DNA of 64,000 bases from Sphingopyxis sp. (GTDB lineage: Bacteria; Pseudomonadota; Alphaproteobacteria; Sphingomonadales; Sphingomonadaceae). A model generated the notes under the pieces. That model was not told the DNA's origin, made no database searches, and saw only the letters and a list, made by a program, of their open reading frames with translations. The stretch spans positions 62,001 to 126,000 of the forward strand of contig NZ_JADIZJ010000002.1 in NCBI RefSeq assembly GCF_016704835.1, read 5' to 3'. Shown here one piece after another: positions 52,683-62,321 of this stretch. A program made the translations under genes and the position numbers. Each line of letters opens with the position of its first letter. Position 1 is the first letter of the stretch.

Positions 52683-52917
52683 AACGGACTTGTCTCGAAA
52701 TGCGACAGTGGAGCTTGCAGGCGGTCGGCCCTGCAAAGGCGCACGCTCGCTGGCCGCGGCAAAAGTGCTAGATGCCATGCGAGGCCGCGCTCGTGCCTTG
52801 GCAAGGCACGTCTCACCGCAGGGAACAGCCGGCGGAAAGATTTTGTTAACCCTGTGGGGAGCACGTCGTGAGCGGGGGGCACAAAGCGGCGAAAGCCGCG
52901 CGAATGGAGCGTTCGCT

Positions 52918-53202
52918 GTGCTTGAAATCAATGGTGGTCGGCCAAAATCGGTCATGGGTCCGCTTGGCCCCCTCACCCTGGACGACTTGCCGTCGTCCAT
53001 CACCACCCATTGGGTCAGTCGCCGCAAGGCCGAGCTTCTGGCGGCCATCGATGGCGGATTACTCACGGTCGAAGAGGCCTGTGGCCGATACCGGCTCAGT
53101 CTGGAGGAACTTGCGGCGTGGCGGCGATCGGTTGACCGCGCCGGAATAGCGGGGCTGCGAGTCACCCGGCTCCAGCAGTATCGAAAACCCTTCAGTGACT
53201 GA
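52918..53202 (+). CDS. DUF1153 / SciP-type CtrA-inhibitor-like protein
   Basis: 94 aa from GTG at 52918 (GGAG upstream; longer frame from 52690 has no family support). MGPLGPLTLDDLPSS, HWVSRRKAELLAAIDGGLLT, VEEACGRYRLSLEELAAWRR and GLRVTRLQQYR match DUF1153, the family of SciP, which in Caulobacter binds CtrA-controlled promoters. SciP-like proteins are confined to alphaproteobacteria, supporting the host class. Whether this copy acts on CtrA is not shown. Confidence 0.83.
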   Translation: MLEINGGRPKSVMGPLGPLTLDDLPSSITTHWVSRRKAELLAAIDGGLLTVEEACGRYRLSLEELAAWRRSVDRAGIAGLRVTRLQQYRKPFSD

Positions 53203-53489
53203 GTTTCGGCCGTTGCCGCGTTTCCAACCTTCATCAACAGCGCCGAGCAAGACCGAGCGAGCCTGATCGCCCGATCGCGCCGTGCCTTTTCCGTCGCGCA
53301 TGGCGATATTGAGGAAGCGCCTTTTGCCGAGTTTCCGCGGCTCGCCGACGCTTTCGGCGACGCTCTCGGCGATCAGAGGATGTGGTGGTGGTGGCAGCGC
53401 TCGATGACGCTGATCGTGTCGATCGCTCGGGTCAGGGTGTCGAGCGGGATCCCCCGGCAATGGGTTTGCGGACTTACGCGCGGCCGTGC

Positions 53490-53852
53490 TTACTGATAGC
53501 GCAAGGTTTTCTCGAACCCTTCATTGGCCTTTGTCATCTTTGCCAGTTTCCGGAGGTGACCGCGAACATTTCGGTGGAAGCGCGCATCGTCGTAGATGCC
53601 CGTCGCGGGATAATCCTCCTGCGCGGCCAAGCTCTTGATATGCGCCGCGAATGCTGCCTGCTCATTTATGGAGTCCGCGCGTTTAAGCGCTCGGCAGACC
53701 CATTCCTCGGCCGCCGCCTTGTCATAGTCATCCTGCGCGTCATAGCCGCGCCGGTCGGCGGCCGCCTGATCCAGCTTCGAAGCCTCGAAGCGGCGCTCCA
53801 GCCAATTGCGGACCTGCTCCCCATTCCATGCTTTGTCCGGATTGTTTACCAT
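53490..53852 (-). CDS. conserved hypothetical protein
   Basis: 120 aa from ATG at 53852 (GGAGAGCCTT upstream; in-frame start at 53864 is poorer). VRNWLERRFEASKLDQAAAD, AAEEWVCRALKRADSINEQA and RNVRGHLRKLAKMTKANEGF: soluble, helical, charged. Function unknown; no family recognised. Confidence 0.55.
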   Translation of the reverse strand: MVNNPDKAWNGEQVRNWLERRFEASKLDQAAADRRGYDAQDDYDKAAAEEWVCRALKRADSINEQAAFAAHIKSLAAQEDYPATGIYDDARFHRNVRGHLRKLAKMTKANEGFEKTLRYQ

Positions 53853-53998
53853 AAGGCTCTCCAAGTGATTTCAGCTCCGCTCAAAGAGCTGCCGCATCGG
53901 GCAAGCCTCAGCCTAGAGCCGAGGATGTGAAGGGCTCGTGGCGGGCAGGGACTTTGCCGCGAGCGGGCGAAGCGGGGAGCGATCTGGACGTCGCGCGA

Positions 53999-54661
53999 TC
54001 AGGAAGCAAGCTTGAACGCGTCCGCCACGAAATCGCGGCCCAGCCGCAGGCCGACCGGGTCGACGCTATGGGCGACCCCAAAGGCAATATGGGTCGTGAC
54101 GGCGACGCCCAGCCGTTTGAGCTCGCTCTCCGCCATATGCAGCGCCGCGATCGGGACCACCGGATCGGCCGTACCATGGACCAGCAGCACCGGCGGTTTG
54201 GAAAAGTCACGGTGCGCCAGCTCGGCGGCCCCGGTGAGCATTCCCGAATAGCCCACGACCGCCGCGACCGTTTGCGGTCGGCGCAGCGCGACATGAAGCG
54301 CCATCATCGTCCCCTGGCTGAAGCCAACCAGCGCGAGATCCGCCTCGGTCAGTCCATATTGCGCGAGCTTGCGGTCGATGAAGGCGTCGATCGCCGGCGC
54401 CGCTGCAGCCGCGCCCGCCGCGAGCGCCGACGGTGAAAATCCCGACAGCCCCCACCACTGATATCCTGCGCCCATCATTCCGCAGCGCTGCGGCGCATGC
54501 GGCGCGAGGAACAGGGTGTCTGGAAGCGCATCCTGCCATTGCGGCGCGAGCGATATCATGTCGGTCCCGCTGGAACCGAAGCCGTGGAGGAGCAGCACGA
54601 TCTTGCGGGGCGCTGCTCCCGAGCGCGGCTTCAGGCTGGCGCCATTGACGATCTTGGACAA
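53999..54661 (-). CDS. phospholipase/carboxylesterase family alpha/beta hydrolase
   Basis: 220 aa. LLLHGFGSSGTDMIS, APHAPQRCGMMGAGYQWW, nucleophile elbow LALVGFSQGTMMAL, and acid/His in HGTADPVVP and FGVAHSVDP. This is the small carboxylesterase/lysophospholipase (EstB/YpfH-like) family. Stand-alone gene, function inferred only from fold. Confidence 0.88.
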   Translation of the reverse strand: MSKIVNGASLKPRSGAAPRKIVLLLHGFGSSGTDMISLAPQWQDALPDTLFLAPHAPQRCGMMGAGYQWWGLSGFSPSALAAGAAAAAPAIDAFIDRKLAQYGLTEADLALVGFSQGTMMALHVALRRPQTVAAVVGYSGMLTGAAELAHRDFSKPPVLLVHGTADPVVPIAALHMAESELKRLGVAVTTHIAFGVAHSVDPVGLRLGRDFVADAFKLAS

Positions 54662-54974
54662 GGATGGGCTCTTTCAATTCATGGAGGCGACCTGCTTGCC
54701 CGGCGGCGAGCGGCGAAATGGCGGTCGATTCTGCAGCTTCACGTGTTTCATCGGTCTGTGTGGCCAAGGCCTATTCGAGCGAGACCGGCGGTTCGGACCG
54801 CGAAGCGCTCCGCTCGAAAAATATTCGAGCAAGCCATATCGGTAGCCAGGTCCGAACATCAAGCCCGGTAGCACTCTTATGCAGATCGCCCATCGACCAA
54901 CGTCATTGGTGTCGCGTGTCCCTGGCAACCCGCCGCGGCCTTCGGCGTTGATCCGTCATGCAAGGCCTGTTTTC
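54662..54974. other. gene-free stretch
   Basis: About 310 bp between divergent genes (hydrolase leftward, phosphatase rightward). No convincing gene; likely two promoters. Confidence 0.4.
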
Positions 54975-55736
54975 ATGACCCCCCGCTGGCCCGCTACCCT
55001 CTGGGTCGTCCGTCACGGTCAGAGCGCTGGCAATGTCGCGCGCGATGCCGCGCACGCGGCCCGCGCAGCGCGGATCGAGCTCGACCACCGCGATGTCGAT
55101 GTGCCGCTGTCGAAGCTCGGAATGGAGCAGTCGCGCGCGCTCGGCGAATGGTTCGCGGCGGGCGAAGAGCATGGCCGACCCGAGATCATGCTCGCCTCGC
55201 CCTACGTCCGCGCGGTTCAAACGGCCGAGATTTTCCGCAAGTCCGGAGGATGCGCGCCCGATGAGAAAATCTGTATCGACGAGCGGCTGCGCGAAAAGGA
55301 GTTCGGCATCCTCGACGGGCTGACCCGGTTCGGCATCGAGGGTGTGCATCCTGAACAGGCGGAGTTTCGCAGTCTGCTCGGCAAATTCTATCACCGCCCG
55401 CCCGGCGGCGAGAGCTGGTGCGATGTCATCCTGCGGCTCCGTTCGCTGCTCGACACGGTTTCGCTGCATTATGGCGGACGCCGGGTGATGATCGTCGCGC
55501 ACCAGGTTGTCGTGCTGTGCCTGCGGACGATCATCGAAAATCTCGGTGAGGCCGAGATCCTGGCCATTGATAAGGAGGGCGATGTGGCAAACTGCGCGAT
55601 TACCGAATATCGCTTCGACCCCGATGTCGGCCGCGACGGCAATCTGGTGCTGGCACACTATAATGTGACCGCGCCGATGAAGGACGAAGTGCCGGTAACC
55701 CGGGAACCCGATGCGATGGTCGCCGCTCGTGGCTGA
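54975..55736 (+). CDS. histidine phosphatase superfamily protein (phosphoglycerate-mutase-like)
   Basis: 253 aa. Catalytic LWVVRHGQSAGN (RHG motif with the phospho-His), MLASPYVRAVQTAEIF (Arg), KEFGILDG and VMIVAHQVVVLCLR (second His). Domain fills the protein. Overlaps the NAD(P)HX dehydratase gene by 26 nt (start at 55711), so the two are co-translated; metabolite repair fits a phosphatase partner but the substrate is unknown. Confidence 0.9.
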   Translation: MTPRWPATLWVVRHGQSAGNVARDAAHAARAARIELDHRDVDVPLSKLGMEQSRALGEWFAAGEEHGRPEIMLASPYVRAVQTAEIFRKSGGCAPDEKICIDERLREKEFGILDGLTRFGIEGVHPEQAEFRSLLGKFYHRPPGGESWCDVILRLRSLLDTVSLHYGGRRVMIVAHQVVVLCLRTIIENLGEAEILAIDKEGDVANCAITEYRFDPDVGRDGNLVLAHYNVTAPMKDEVPVTREPDAMVAARG

Positions 55737-56613
55737 CCCAGTCGCGCTCGACACCGCCTGGCTCAAGGCCAACCCGCTGCCCGACCATCACGACAATATC
55801 GACAAAAATGGTCGAGGGCGCGTGCTGGTGATCGGCGGGTGCCGCCGCGTTCCCGGCGGCATGTTGCTGACCGCCGAAGCGGCCTTCCGTGCGGGCGCCG
55901 GAAAGGTGACGATCGCCACCATTGCCTCAGCTGCGATCCCGATGGGGATCGCCTTTCCTGCGTGCGCGGTGGTGGCGCTGCCCGAGACCGAAAGCGGCGA
56001 GATCGCGCCCGAGAGCGCTGACCTATTGATCGCCGAACTGGCGCTTCATGATGCGATTGTTTTCGGTCCGGCAATGATCGACGACGACATCGTCGCCGCG
56101 CTGCTTGCCGCGCTCCTGGCCGCGCTGCCGGACGATCTGTTCCTACTCCTCGATGCCGCCGCGCTCCGCGCCGCGGCGGCACATGCCAATACGATTTCCG
56201 CCCGTGGGAGCCGAACCATATTGACCCCGCACGCGGGCGAACTTGCAGCCCTGCTCGGGGCAGACAGGGACGCGGTGGCGCGCGATCCGCTCACGGCGCT
56301 GCGCGAAGCGGCCGGACGCTACGGCGCGGCGGTCATGGTCAAGGGGGCCACCAGTCATCTCATGGCCGGCGACACATGTCTCGCTTACGCCGGAGGCGGG
56401 CTGGGCCTTGCCGTCAGCGGGTCGGGCGACGTCCTGGCGGGCCTGATCGCCGGACTAGGCGGGCAGGGCCTCGGTCCGCTGCAAGCCGCCGCCTGGGGTA
56501 TTTGGCTTCATGGCGAGGCCGGGCGCCGTTTGTCGGAAACGATGGGGCCGATCGGATATCTGGCGCGCGAACTCGCGCCGCTTGCGCCGGGACTGATGCG
56601 CGGGGTTCGATAA
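55711..56613 (+). CDS. nnrD: ADP-dependent NAD(P)H-hydrate dehydratase (YjeF C-terminal type)
   Basis: 300 aa. Repairs hydrated NAD(P)H. Motifs: GRVLVIGGCRRVPGGMLLTA (ATP/ADP region), RTILTPHAGELAALLG, AVMVKGATSHLM and GLAVSGSGDVLAGLIAGL (catalytic Asp and nucleotide). The epimerase half of the fused YjeF is absent, so the epimerase would be elsewhere. GTG at 55729 is an alternative start. Confidence 0.9.
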   Translation: MRWSPLVADPVALDTAWLKANPLPDHHDNIDKNGRGRVLVIGGCRRVPGGMLLTAEAAFRAGAGKVTIATIASAAIPMGIAFPACAVVALPETESGEIAPESADLLIAELALHDAIVFGPAMIDDDIVAALLAALLAALPDDLFLLLDAAALRAAAAHANTISARGSRTILTPHAGELAALLGADRDAVARDPLTALREAAGRYGAAVMVKGATSHLMAGDTCLAYAGGGLGLAVSGSGDVLAGLIAGLGGQGLGPLQAAAWGIWLHGEAGRRLSETMGPIGYLARELAPLAPGLMRGVR

Positions 56614-56770
56614 GCCGAGGCAAAGGCTCTCAGTCATTGCCGTGGCTCCGTGATCGCCAAGGCCAGCCGGCACAGAACCGCGCCGTTCGGCGCGCGAACG
56701 TGAAGACGCGCATCACGCTTCCGAAAGCGCAGCAGCTACTCCTGACCGGCGATAGCGACAGAAAGGCCTG

Positions 56771-57175
56771 TTAGCGCTTTTGGCCCCTGGTCGCTGCCAG
56801 CAGCCGCTTGATGTGCGCCGCCACGCTTTCCGGGTCATAGGGCCGCTTGAGATGCGGCCCCTCGTCGCATAGCTGGCCGGCGGCCTTTGCCGCCGCGTCG
56901 ACGTTGCCGGCCAGCACCACCTCGACACCGGGATGATGGTCCTTGACCCAGATCCGCAGCTCGAAAACATTATAGCGTCCCGCGAGGTCGGCGTCGGCGA
57001 GCAGCGCGTCGATCTGCAGCGTGCCCTCCTCGAGCGCGATGACGACCTCGTCCGACGTCGCCGCTTCAAAGACCTTGTAGCCGCAATGCCGCAGATATTC
57101 GGCGAGCGCGTTGCGGACGAGGACGTCGGCGTCGGCGACAATCAGGCACTGTGGATCTGGGGTACCGTCTGCCAT
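56771..57175 (-). CDS. receiver-like protein with a substituted conserved Lys
   Basis: 134 aa, receiver fold: LIVADADVLVRNALAEYL, IDALLADADLAGRYN (probable phospho-acceptor), VEVVLAGNVDAA and HLKRPYDPESVAAH. The normally conserved Lys of the KP motif reads Arg (KRP) and the acidic pocket reads ADAD, so phosphorylation signalling may be altered. GTG-free ATG start; overlaps the next receiver gene (stop 57142) by 34 nt. Confidence 0.8.
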   Translation of the reverse strand: MADGTPDPQCLIVADADVLVRNALAEYLRHCGYKVFEAATSDEVVIALEEGTLQIDALLADADLAGRYNVFELRIWVKDHHPGVEVVLAGNVDAAAKAAGQLCDEGPHLKRPYDPESVAAHIKRLLAATRGQKR

Positions 57176-57531
57176 GGATCTCCTATCAGCCGGGCGATCA
57201 AGCCGGCGAGCGCTTCGAAACTATAGGGCTTGGTGAGAAATTCGTCGGCCGGATGAGATTCGGATCTGAGCAGGTCCGCCGAACACACGATGACTGGCCG
57301 AGCGGGCGCCAGCGATTTGGAGCGGCGCGTCAGATCCATCCCGTCGATGGTGCCAGGCATCCGAACATCGGTGACGATCAGATCGACGGCCTGTCCCGTC
57401 AGGAGGATGGCGAACCCTTCGTCGCCATCCACCGCTTCCAGCACCTGATATCCCAGTTCGCGAAGCGAGTCGGCCAGCATGAAACGGATGAGAAATTCAT
57501 CCTCCACCACCAGTATCGTTTGTGCGCCCAC
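57142..57531 (-). CDS. single-domain response regulator
   Basis: 129 aa, canonical receiver: ILVVEDEFLIRFMLADSL, DLIVTDVRMPGTIDGMD, PVIVCSADLLR and EFLTKPYSFEAL. Translationally linked to the altered receiver downstream; a pair of receivers of this kind often shares one kinase. Confidence 0.88.
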   Translation of the reverse strand: MGAQTILVVEDEFLIRFMLADSLRELGYQVLEAVDGDEGFAILLTGQAVDLIVTDVRMPGTIDGMDLTRRSKSLAPARPVIVCSADLLRSESHPADEFLTKPYSFEALAGLIARLIGDPWQTVPQIHSA

Positions 57532-57911
57532 CTTCGGTCCTCATCCACTCTGCGAAACCAGCGAATCCGGTGGAACCCGCACCCGTCGCGTCGTGGATAG
57601 AAGCTAAACGTCTGTGGATAAAGGCGGGTTCCGCTAAAGCGGCCGCGATATGCGCTGATCATCGTTCGGCGCTCTCGTCGCGAAGTCCGGAGGGCAGGGC
57701 GGTGTCTTCGACCAATCGGCCTGCCGCCACGACAGGCCAAGGCGAGCGCCTGTCGCCATCCGCTGCGATGATCCCAGGGCAAACAGCGGCCAGCGGCGCG
57801 TCTCTGCCGCGTCTCGCTTTTCGGGCGATCGTGATAGCCGCAGGCCTGCGCGGATGGACAAAGCCCTTGCGGCGCCGACGCCGAAACCCAAGCCGATAGT
57901 GCGAAGACGGC
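57532..57911. other. gene-free stretch
   Basis: About 380 bp between divergent genes (receiver pair leftward, protease rightward); no supported gene or RNA. Confidence 0.4.
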
Positions 57912-58562
57912 ATGGCAGATCGCGCGGCCAATCCCTACATGACTTGGATGCCCACCTTCGCAACCGACTTGCCGTGGCAGCAAATTGCCATCTACGCCGC
58001 TGGCGCGGCGCTGATCCTCATCCTGCTGTTCAAATTGCCCTATGTCGGGCGGGCCTTGCGCGCGCTCTTTTCATTCGCACTGCTCGCTTTCGGCATCTTT
58101 CTTGTTCTGCAGCAAGCGCCTTTCGACCCCATCCTCTCGCGCGCCGCCGCCGACCTCGGCTTCGACCGCCAGCAGGTCGTCGGCGACGAGGTGCGCATTC
58201 CGATGGCCCCGGACGGACATTTCTGGGCGAAGGTAAGCCTGAATGGCGCCGAGCGGCGCATGCTCGTCGACAGCGGAGCGACAGTGACGGCGCTCTCAGA
58301 GGCCACGGCGCAAGCCGCTGGCGTCGAAGCCGACGCCACGCTCGTCCCGCTGCTCATGAAGACCGCAAACGGAACGGTCCGGGCGGCCGGCGGAACCGTC
58401 GAACGGCTCGAAATTGGCGGGATCGAGGCGAAAGCGCTGAAGGTCGTGATCTCGCCCGGGCTCGGCAACACCGACGTGCTGGGCATGAACTTCCTCTCGA
58501 AGCTGCAATCCTGGCGGGTTGAAGGCCGCACCCTCATTCTCGTGCCCGAGGCGCAGGAATAG
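57912..58562 (+). CDS. retropepsin-like aspartic protease, membrane-anchored
   Basis: 216 aa. One hydrophobic helix pair near 25-65, then a clan AA domain with the active-site ML VDSGAT sequence and the flap/turn region GLGNTDVLGMNFLSKL. The bacterial retropepsin-like (TIGR02281/DUF) family is periplasmic; a single DSG means it works as a dimer. Lies alone on the plus strand. Confidence 0.85.
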   Translation: MADRAANPYMTWMPTFATDLPWQQIAIYAAGAALILILLFKLPYVGRALRALFSFALLAFGIFLVLQQAPFDPILSRAAADLGFDRQQVVGDEVRIPMAPDGHFWAKVSLNGAERRMLVDSGATVTALSEATAQAAGVEADATLVPLLMKTANGTVRAAGGTVERLEIGGIEAKALKVVISPGLGNTDVLGMNFLSKLQSWRVEGRTLILVPEAQE

Positions 58563-58767
58563 CGCGGGGTCGATGCGCAGACCTGCGATAATCCACCCGG
58601 GCGCGTCTGCATCGCTGAACCTGTGATGCCGCGCCGATCGCGGTGCGCCGGACCGAAGCTTAAAGGTCACGGGTTGCAGCGGACGCGATGTTGGTCGCGC
58701 CCGGCGCATCGAACCGCGTAAACTCTGCAGAATGTCCGCTGCGCCGAAGCGCAACGAAACAACGCGA

Positions 58768-59667
58768 TTAGCGGCGGCTATTGGCAAGCATCTGGTCGAG
58801 CTCACCATAACGCCGCGTCAGATACGTCCGCTCGTCGGCACTGTAGCCGCCGGTCGCATAAGCGGCATCGAGCCGCACCAGATCGCTGAGCTGGGCCCGC
58901 ACCTGCATCGCATCGTTACGGCTGATACTGCCGCCGCGTTCGGACGCAGCCAGACGCGCTTCCAGCTGGCTCCACCTCGCGCTGTTGCCGTCATTGCCAA
59001 AGCTGCCGCCAAGGCGGCTGTCGATCGCATTGTACCGCGACCACAGATCGGCCTGCTCGCGTGCATCGAACCCGCCGCGCTGATAGCTGGCCTCGAGCTG
59101 CGCCAACGACCGCCAATCGCTGCGAAGCCGCGTGGCCTCTGCCTGCGTCAAGCTACGATTTCGCAGTCCTGTCGATATCCGCTGTTCGAAGTCTGCGTTC
59201 CGCGTGGACAGCATCTGCCAGCGACCTTCATTCTGATAACCACCCTGGTCGGCAGGCTGACCGGAATACTGACCGCCGATCCGCTGGTTCAAGGCCCGGT
59301 ACCGCATCCGCAAATCACTGCGCTGCTGCTGCGACATATTGCCATTTACCGAGTATTGCGCCTCGAGCCGAACGATCTCGTTATATTCTCTGCGCATCTG
59401 ATCGGCCTCGCTTCGGCCGAGCGAGCCGTCGCGCACAGCGCTGTCGATCCGCTGCTCCAGTGCGGCTCGGCGCTGAGCGAACGGCCGCCGCCCCTGGTTC
59501 CAATCAGATTCCAGCGTTTGCTCGCTTGCCTGTTCGTTGGTGCCGAACACCGAACCCAGCAGCTGCTCGAGGATATTGCCCTGCTGCTGACGCTGCTCCT
59601 GCGCCATGGCCGTCGTGGAGAGCAGGAGCGCGCTTGTAGCGGCGCCTAGGACAAAGATGCTTTTCAT
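58768..59667 (-). CDS. exported protein with three helical repeats
   Basis: 299 aa, signal peptide (ATSALLLSTTAMAQEQ). Three copies of an about 80-residue unit, each like RRAALEQRIDSAVRDGSLGR, then SEADQMRREYNEIVRLEAQY; ADFEQRISTGLRNRSLTQAE with LRSDWRSLAQLEASYQRGGF; and SQLEARLAASERGGSISRND with VRAQLSDLVRLDAAYATGGY. Gln-rich linker. Resembles SHOCT-like/LTXXQ-like periplasmic helical repeats; function unknown. Confidence 0.78.
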   Translation of the reverse strand: MKSIFVLGAATSALLLSTTAMAQEQRQQQGNILEQLLGSVFGTNEQASEQTLESDWNQGRRPFAQRRAALEQRIDSAVRDGSLGRSEADQMRREYNEIVRLEAQYSVNGNMSQQQRSDLRMRYRALNQRIGGQYSGQPADQGGYQNEGRWQMLSTRNADFEQRISTGLRNRSLTQAEATRLRSDWRSLAQLEASYQRGGFDAREQADLWSRYNAIDSRLGGSFGNDGNSARWSQLEARLAASERGGSISRNDAMQVRAQLSDLVRLDAAYATGGYSADERTYLTRRYGELDQMLANSRR

Positions 59668-60156
59668 GGGCTTGGACCTTCATTGAATGAGCGGACGGCT
59701 CTTTGGCCGGAGACTTGGGGGCAGATCCGCTGCTATCGCTGCCGGAAGTTCATTCCTCACAAGCCGAGCGGATATCCCTGATCGCCATCCAACGCTCTGG
59801 TGGTGCCTCGGTTGCAAGGCAGCATGAATTGTGGACACGCCGAACTGCGATGGCGGCCAGTGGGGATAGCGCGGTGGAGCCGGCCGGCGTTGGGCGTGAG
59901 CCGCACTCGCTCGCTGCCGGGCAAAGTGGTCGATCGCGGTCAGGCGGCTTTTCGGCGACCTCTTGGGAAAAGCTGGTCGAGCGCGTGGCGCGCTGGCGGA
60001 ACATCGCGACGGAACCTGGTTCAGGCGACGACTGGTACCGTGCCGCTGGTCATTTGGCCGACAGCGTAAAACGCTGATATTCAAGAAAACGAGCGACCAT
60101 GCATACTTAGTCCCGCATGAAGCGTTGAAACGCGATGAGGGAGAATCTTAAGCTTA
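59668..60156. other. gene-free stretch
   Basis: About 490 bp. Minus-strand and plus-strand frames are shadows without ribosome sites. Contains promoters of the repeat protein and the c-di-GMP gene. Confidence 0.4.
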
Positions 60157-62076
60157 GTGTCACAAGCTTCGGGCCTCGGTCCGATCCCCATCATGATCGC
60201 TGCTGGCGCCGGGCCTGAGGAGATCATGTTAAAGCTTCAGAACATCATTCTCGAGATGATCGCCAAGGGTGACACGCTGGTGAATACGGCTACGTGGCTG
60301 TGCATCGAGGCGGAGACCCTCGTCCCGGATGCCATCTGCTCGGTGCTGACGGTCGATGCCGCCGGGATGATCCATCCGCTCGCCGGTCCAAGTCTTCCGG
60401 CGCACTATTCGGCGGCCCTCGATGGCCTCCAACCCGGTCCAACCGCAGGATCGTGCGGAACCGCGGCCTATCTTCGCTCCGAGGTCACCGTAACTGATAT
60501 CGCAAGCGACTCGCGATGGGCCGGCTATAAGCATCTCGCGCTGCCGCTCGGCTTGCTCGCCTGCTGGTCGAGCCCCATCTTGGACGCTACTGGCGAACCA
60601 GTCGGGACCTTTGCCTTCTATTACCGTGAACGGCGGGGTCCGACCGAGCTTGAACGACAAATCGTCAGGCAATGCGTTCATCTGTGCGCGATCGCGCTTG
60701 AACGCGAGCAGCGTATGGAAGCCCATCAGCTGCGCGCGTTCACCGACGCGCTCAGCGGGCTTCCGAACCGGGCGGCGTTCAACGCCGCGCTGGGAGCCCT
60801 GGACTGCGGCGCGCCGGGCGACTGGGCGCTGCTTGTCATCGATCTCGACAATCTCAAGGTCGCAAACGACACCTTCGGCCATCACGCAGGCGACTGCCTT
60901 CTGAAGATCGCTGGCGAAAGGATCGCTGCAGCGGTGGCCCCGAACGCAGCCTTTCGCATCGGCGGTGACGAATTCGCGGCCTTGCTCCGATCGCCGGCTA
61001 CTCTCGAGGATCTGGATGGCACCGCCGAGCAGATCCTTGCCGCGCTCGCAGAACCTGCGGAATGCGGTGATCATGTCATTGTGCCGCGCGCGACAATCGG
61101 CGGCGCCACGCTTGCCCTTGGCGACCGGGTTGCCGAGCGGGTGCGGCAGAATGCTGACTTCGCGCTGTATCACGCCAAGGAAACCGGGCGCGGCGGCTTC
61201 GTGCGCTACTGGCCAGGCCTCGGCACCAATATCACGCGCCGCCTCGGCGAGATCCGCGATGTCGACGCAGCACTTCGCGATCACAGGATCGATGCCTATT
61301 ATCAGCCCGTCGTGCGGCTCGACACGCGCGAAATCGTGGGCCTCGAGGCCTTGTGCCGGATGCGGATTGGCGACCGGGTCATTCCTGCGGCCGACTTCCA
61401 GGAAGCGACCAAGGATGTGCATGTCGCGGCCGCAATGACGGCGCGTATGATGGCACTGGTTGCAGCGGACGTTCGCGCATGGCTGGACATGGGAATTCCC
61501 TTCCAGCACGTCGGCATCAACGTGTCGTCGGCGGATATGCACGGCGGAATGCTCGACCGCTTGCTGGCGGCAGCGTTCGATAAAGAGGGCGTGCCTTTGC
61601 ACCACGTCATCCTCGAGGTCACCGAAACGGTTTACATGGGTGAAGGCGACCGCCTCGTACAGCGCGCCGTTGAGGCACTCCGCGCCAAGGGCCTGCGCGT
61701 CGCGCTCGACGATTTCGGAACGGGTTATGCCTCCCTCACGCATCTTTTGACCGTCCCTGTCGATATCCTCAAGATCGACAAGAGCTTCATCGCGCGCCTC
61801 GCACCCGGCGATGCCAGCATGGCGATTGTCGAGGGGTTGATTCAGATTGCCGGCAAGCTCGATATGCGCGTGATTGCGGAAGGGGTCGAAACCGAAGATC
61901 AGGTCCGCGAACTGATTTCGGCCGGCTGCCTGCTCGGCCAGGGATATCTTTTTTCTGAAGCGGTCGACCGTGTAGCCACGACCGCGCTGCTGCTTGGCGG
62001 CGCACAGCGGCTCTCCGCGTCTCCTATTCGCCCGGCCGGACGGATAAAGCATAAGGTTCACGAAATATCCCGCTGA
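60157..62076 (+). CDS. GAF-GGDEF-EAL bifunctional c-di-GMP enzyme
   Basis: 639 aa. N-terminal GAF sensor (about 25-185: PTAGSCGTAAYLRSEVTVTD), diguanylate cyclase domain with intact RIGGDEFA loop (about 255-300), and EAL phosphodiesterase domain (about 375-620) with GLEALCRM, VGINVSS, VTETVYMG, LDDFGTGYASL, LKIDKSFI and AEGVET. Both active sites look complete, so the enzyme could make and break c-di-GMP, set by the GAF ligand. GTG at 60157 is the first candidate start; ATG at 60193 is possible. Confidence 0.93.
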   Translation: MSQASGLGPIPIMIAAGAGPEEIMLKLQNIILEMIAKGDTLVNTATWLCIEAETLVPDAICSVLTVDAAGMIHPLAGPSLPAHYSAALDGLQPGPTAGSCGTAAYLRSEVTVTDIASDSRWAGYKHLALPLGLLACWSSPILDATGEPVGTFAFYYRERRGPTELERQIVRQCVHLCAIALEREQRMEAHQLRAFTDALSGLPNRAAFNAALGALDCGAPGDWALLVIDLDNLKVANDTFGHHAGDCLLKIAGERIAAAVAPNAAFRIGGDEFAALLRSPATLEDLDGTAEQILAALAEPAECGDHVIVPRATIGGATLALGDRVAERVRQNADFALYHAKETGRGGFVRYWPGLGTNITRRLGEIRDVDAALRDHRIDAYYQPVVRLDTREIVGLEALCRMRIGDRVIPAADFQEATKDVHVAAAMTARMMALVAADVRAWLDMGIPFQHVGINVSSADMHGGMLDRLLAAAFDKEGVPLHHVILEVTETVYMGEGDRLVQRAVEALRAKGLRVALDDFGTGYASLTHLLTVPVDILKIDKSFIARLAPGDASMAIVEGLIQIAGKLDMRVIAEGVETEDQVRELISAGCLLGQGYLFSEAVDRVATTALLLGGAQRLSASPIRPAGRIKHKVHEISR

Positions 62077-62321
62077 TCGGAGAGGAAGCGCCGCTAGACT
62101 TCGGCGGTGGAATGCCTGAATTTTGCCGGGGAGGGGACATGCCAGCCGGCTGGTGTGACCCAATTGTCAAAAACAGGCACCGCAGCAGCGCCGGAAACTG
62201 CGCGGCTAGTGCACCGTGCTCGTTTCCCCGAAGCACTCAAGAAGAAGGCCGCCCCGTCGGCTTCCCGCCCTATGTCGACCGTTCTCGTTTTTAATTGCTG
62301 ATGCCAAAACCGGTCATGCAG

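Noticed and set aside
52690..52917. Upstream extension of the SciP-like frame
   Set aside because: Not similar to the family, which begins near 52918; no ribosome site at 52690.
56679..56694. GC hairpin between convergent genes nnrD and the receiver
   Set aside because: Seven pairs but no loop room and no T-run; not called as a terminator.
60229..62163. Long 644-codon minus-strand frame opposite the c-di-GMP gene
   Set aside because: It is the antisense shadow of a clear GGDEF-EAL gene with all motifs on the plus strand.
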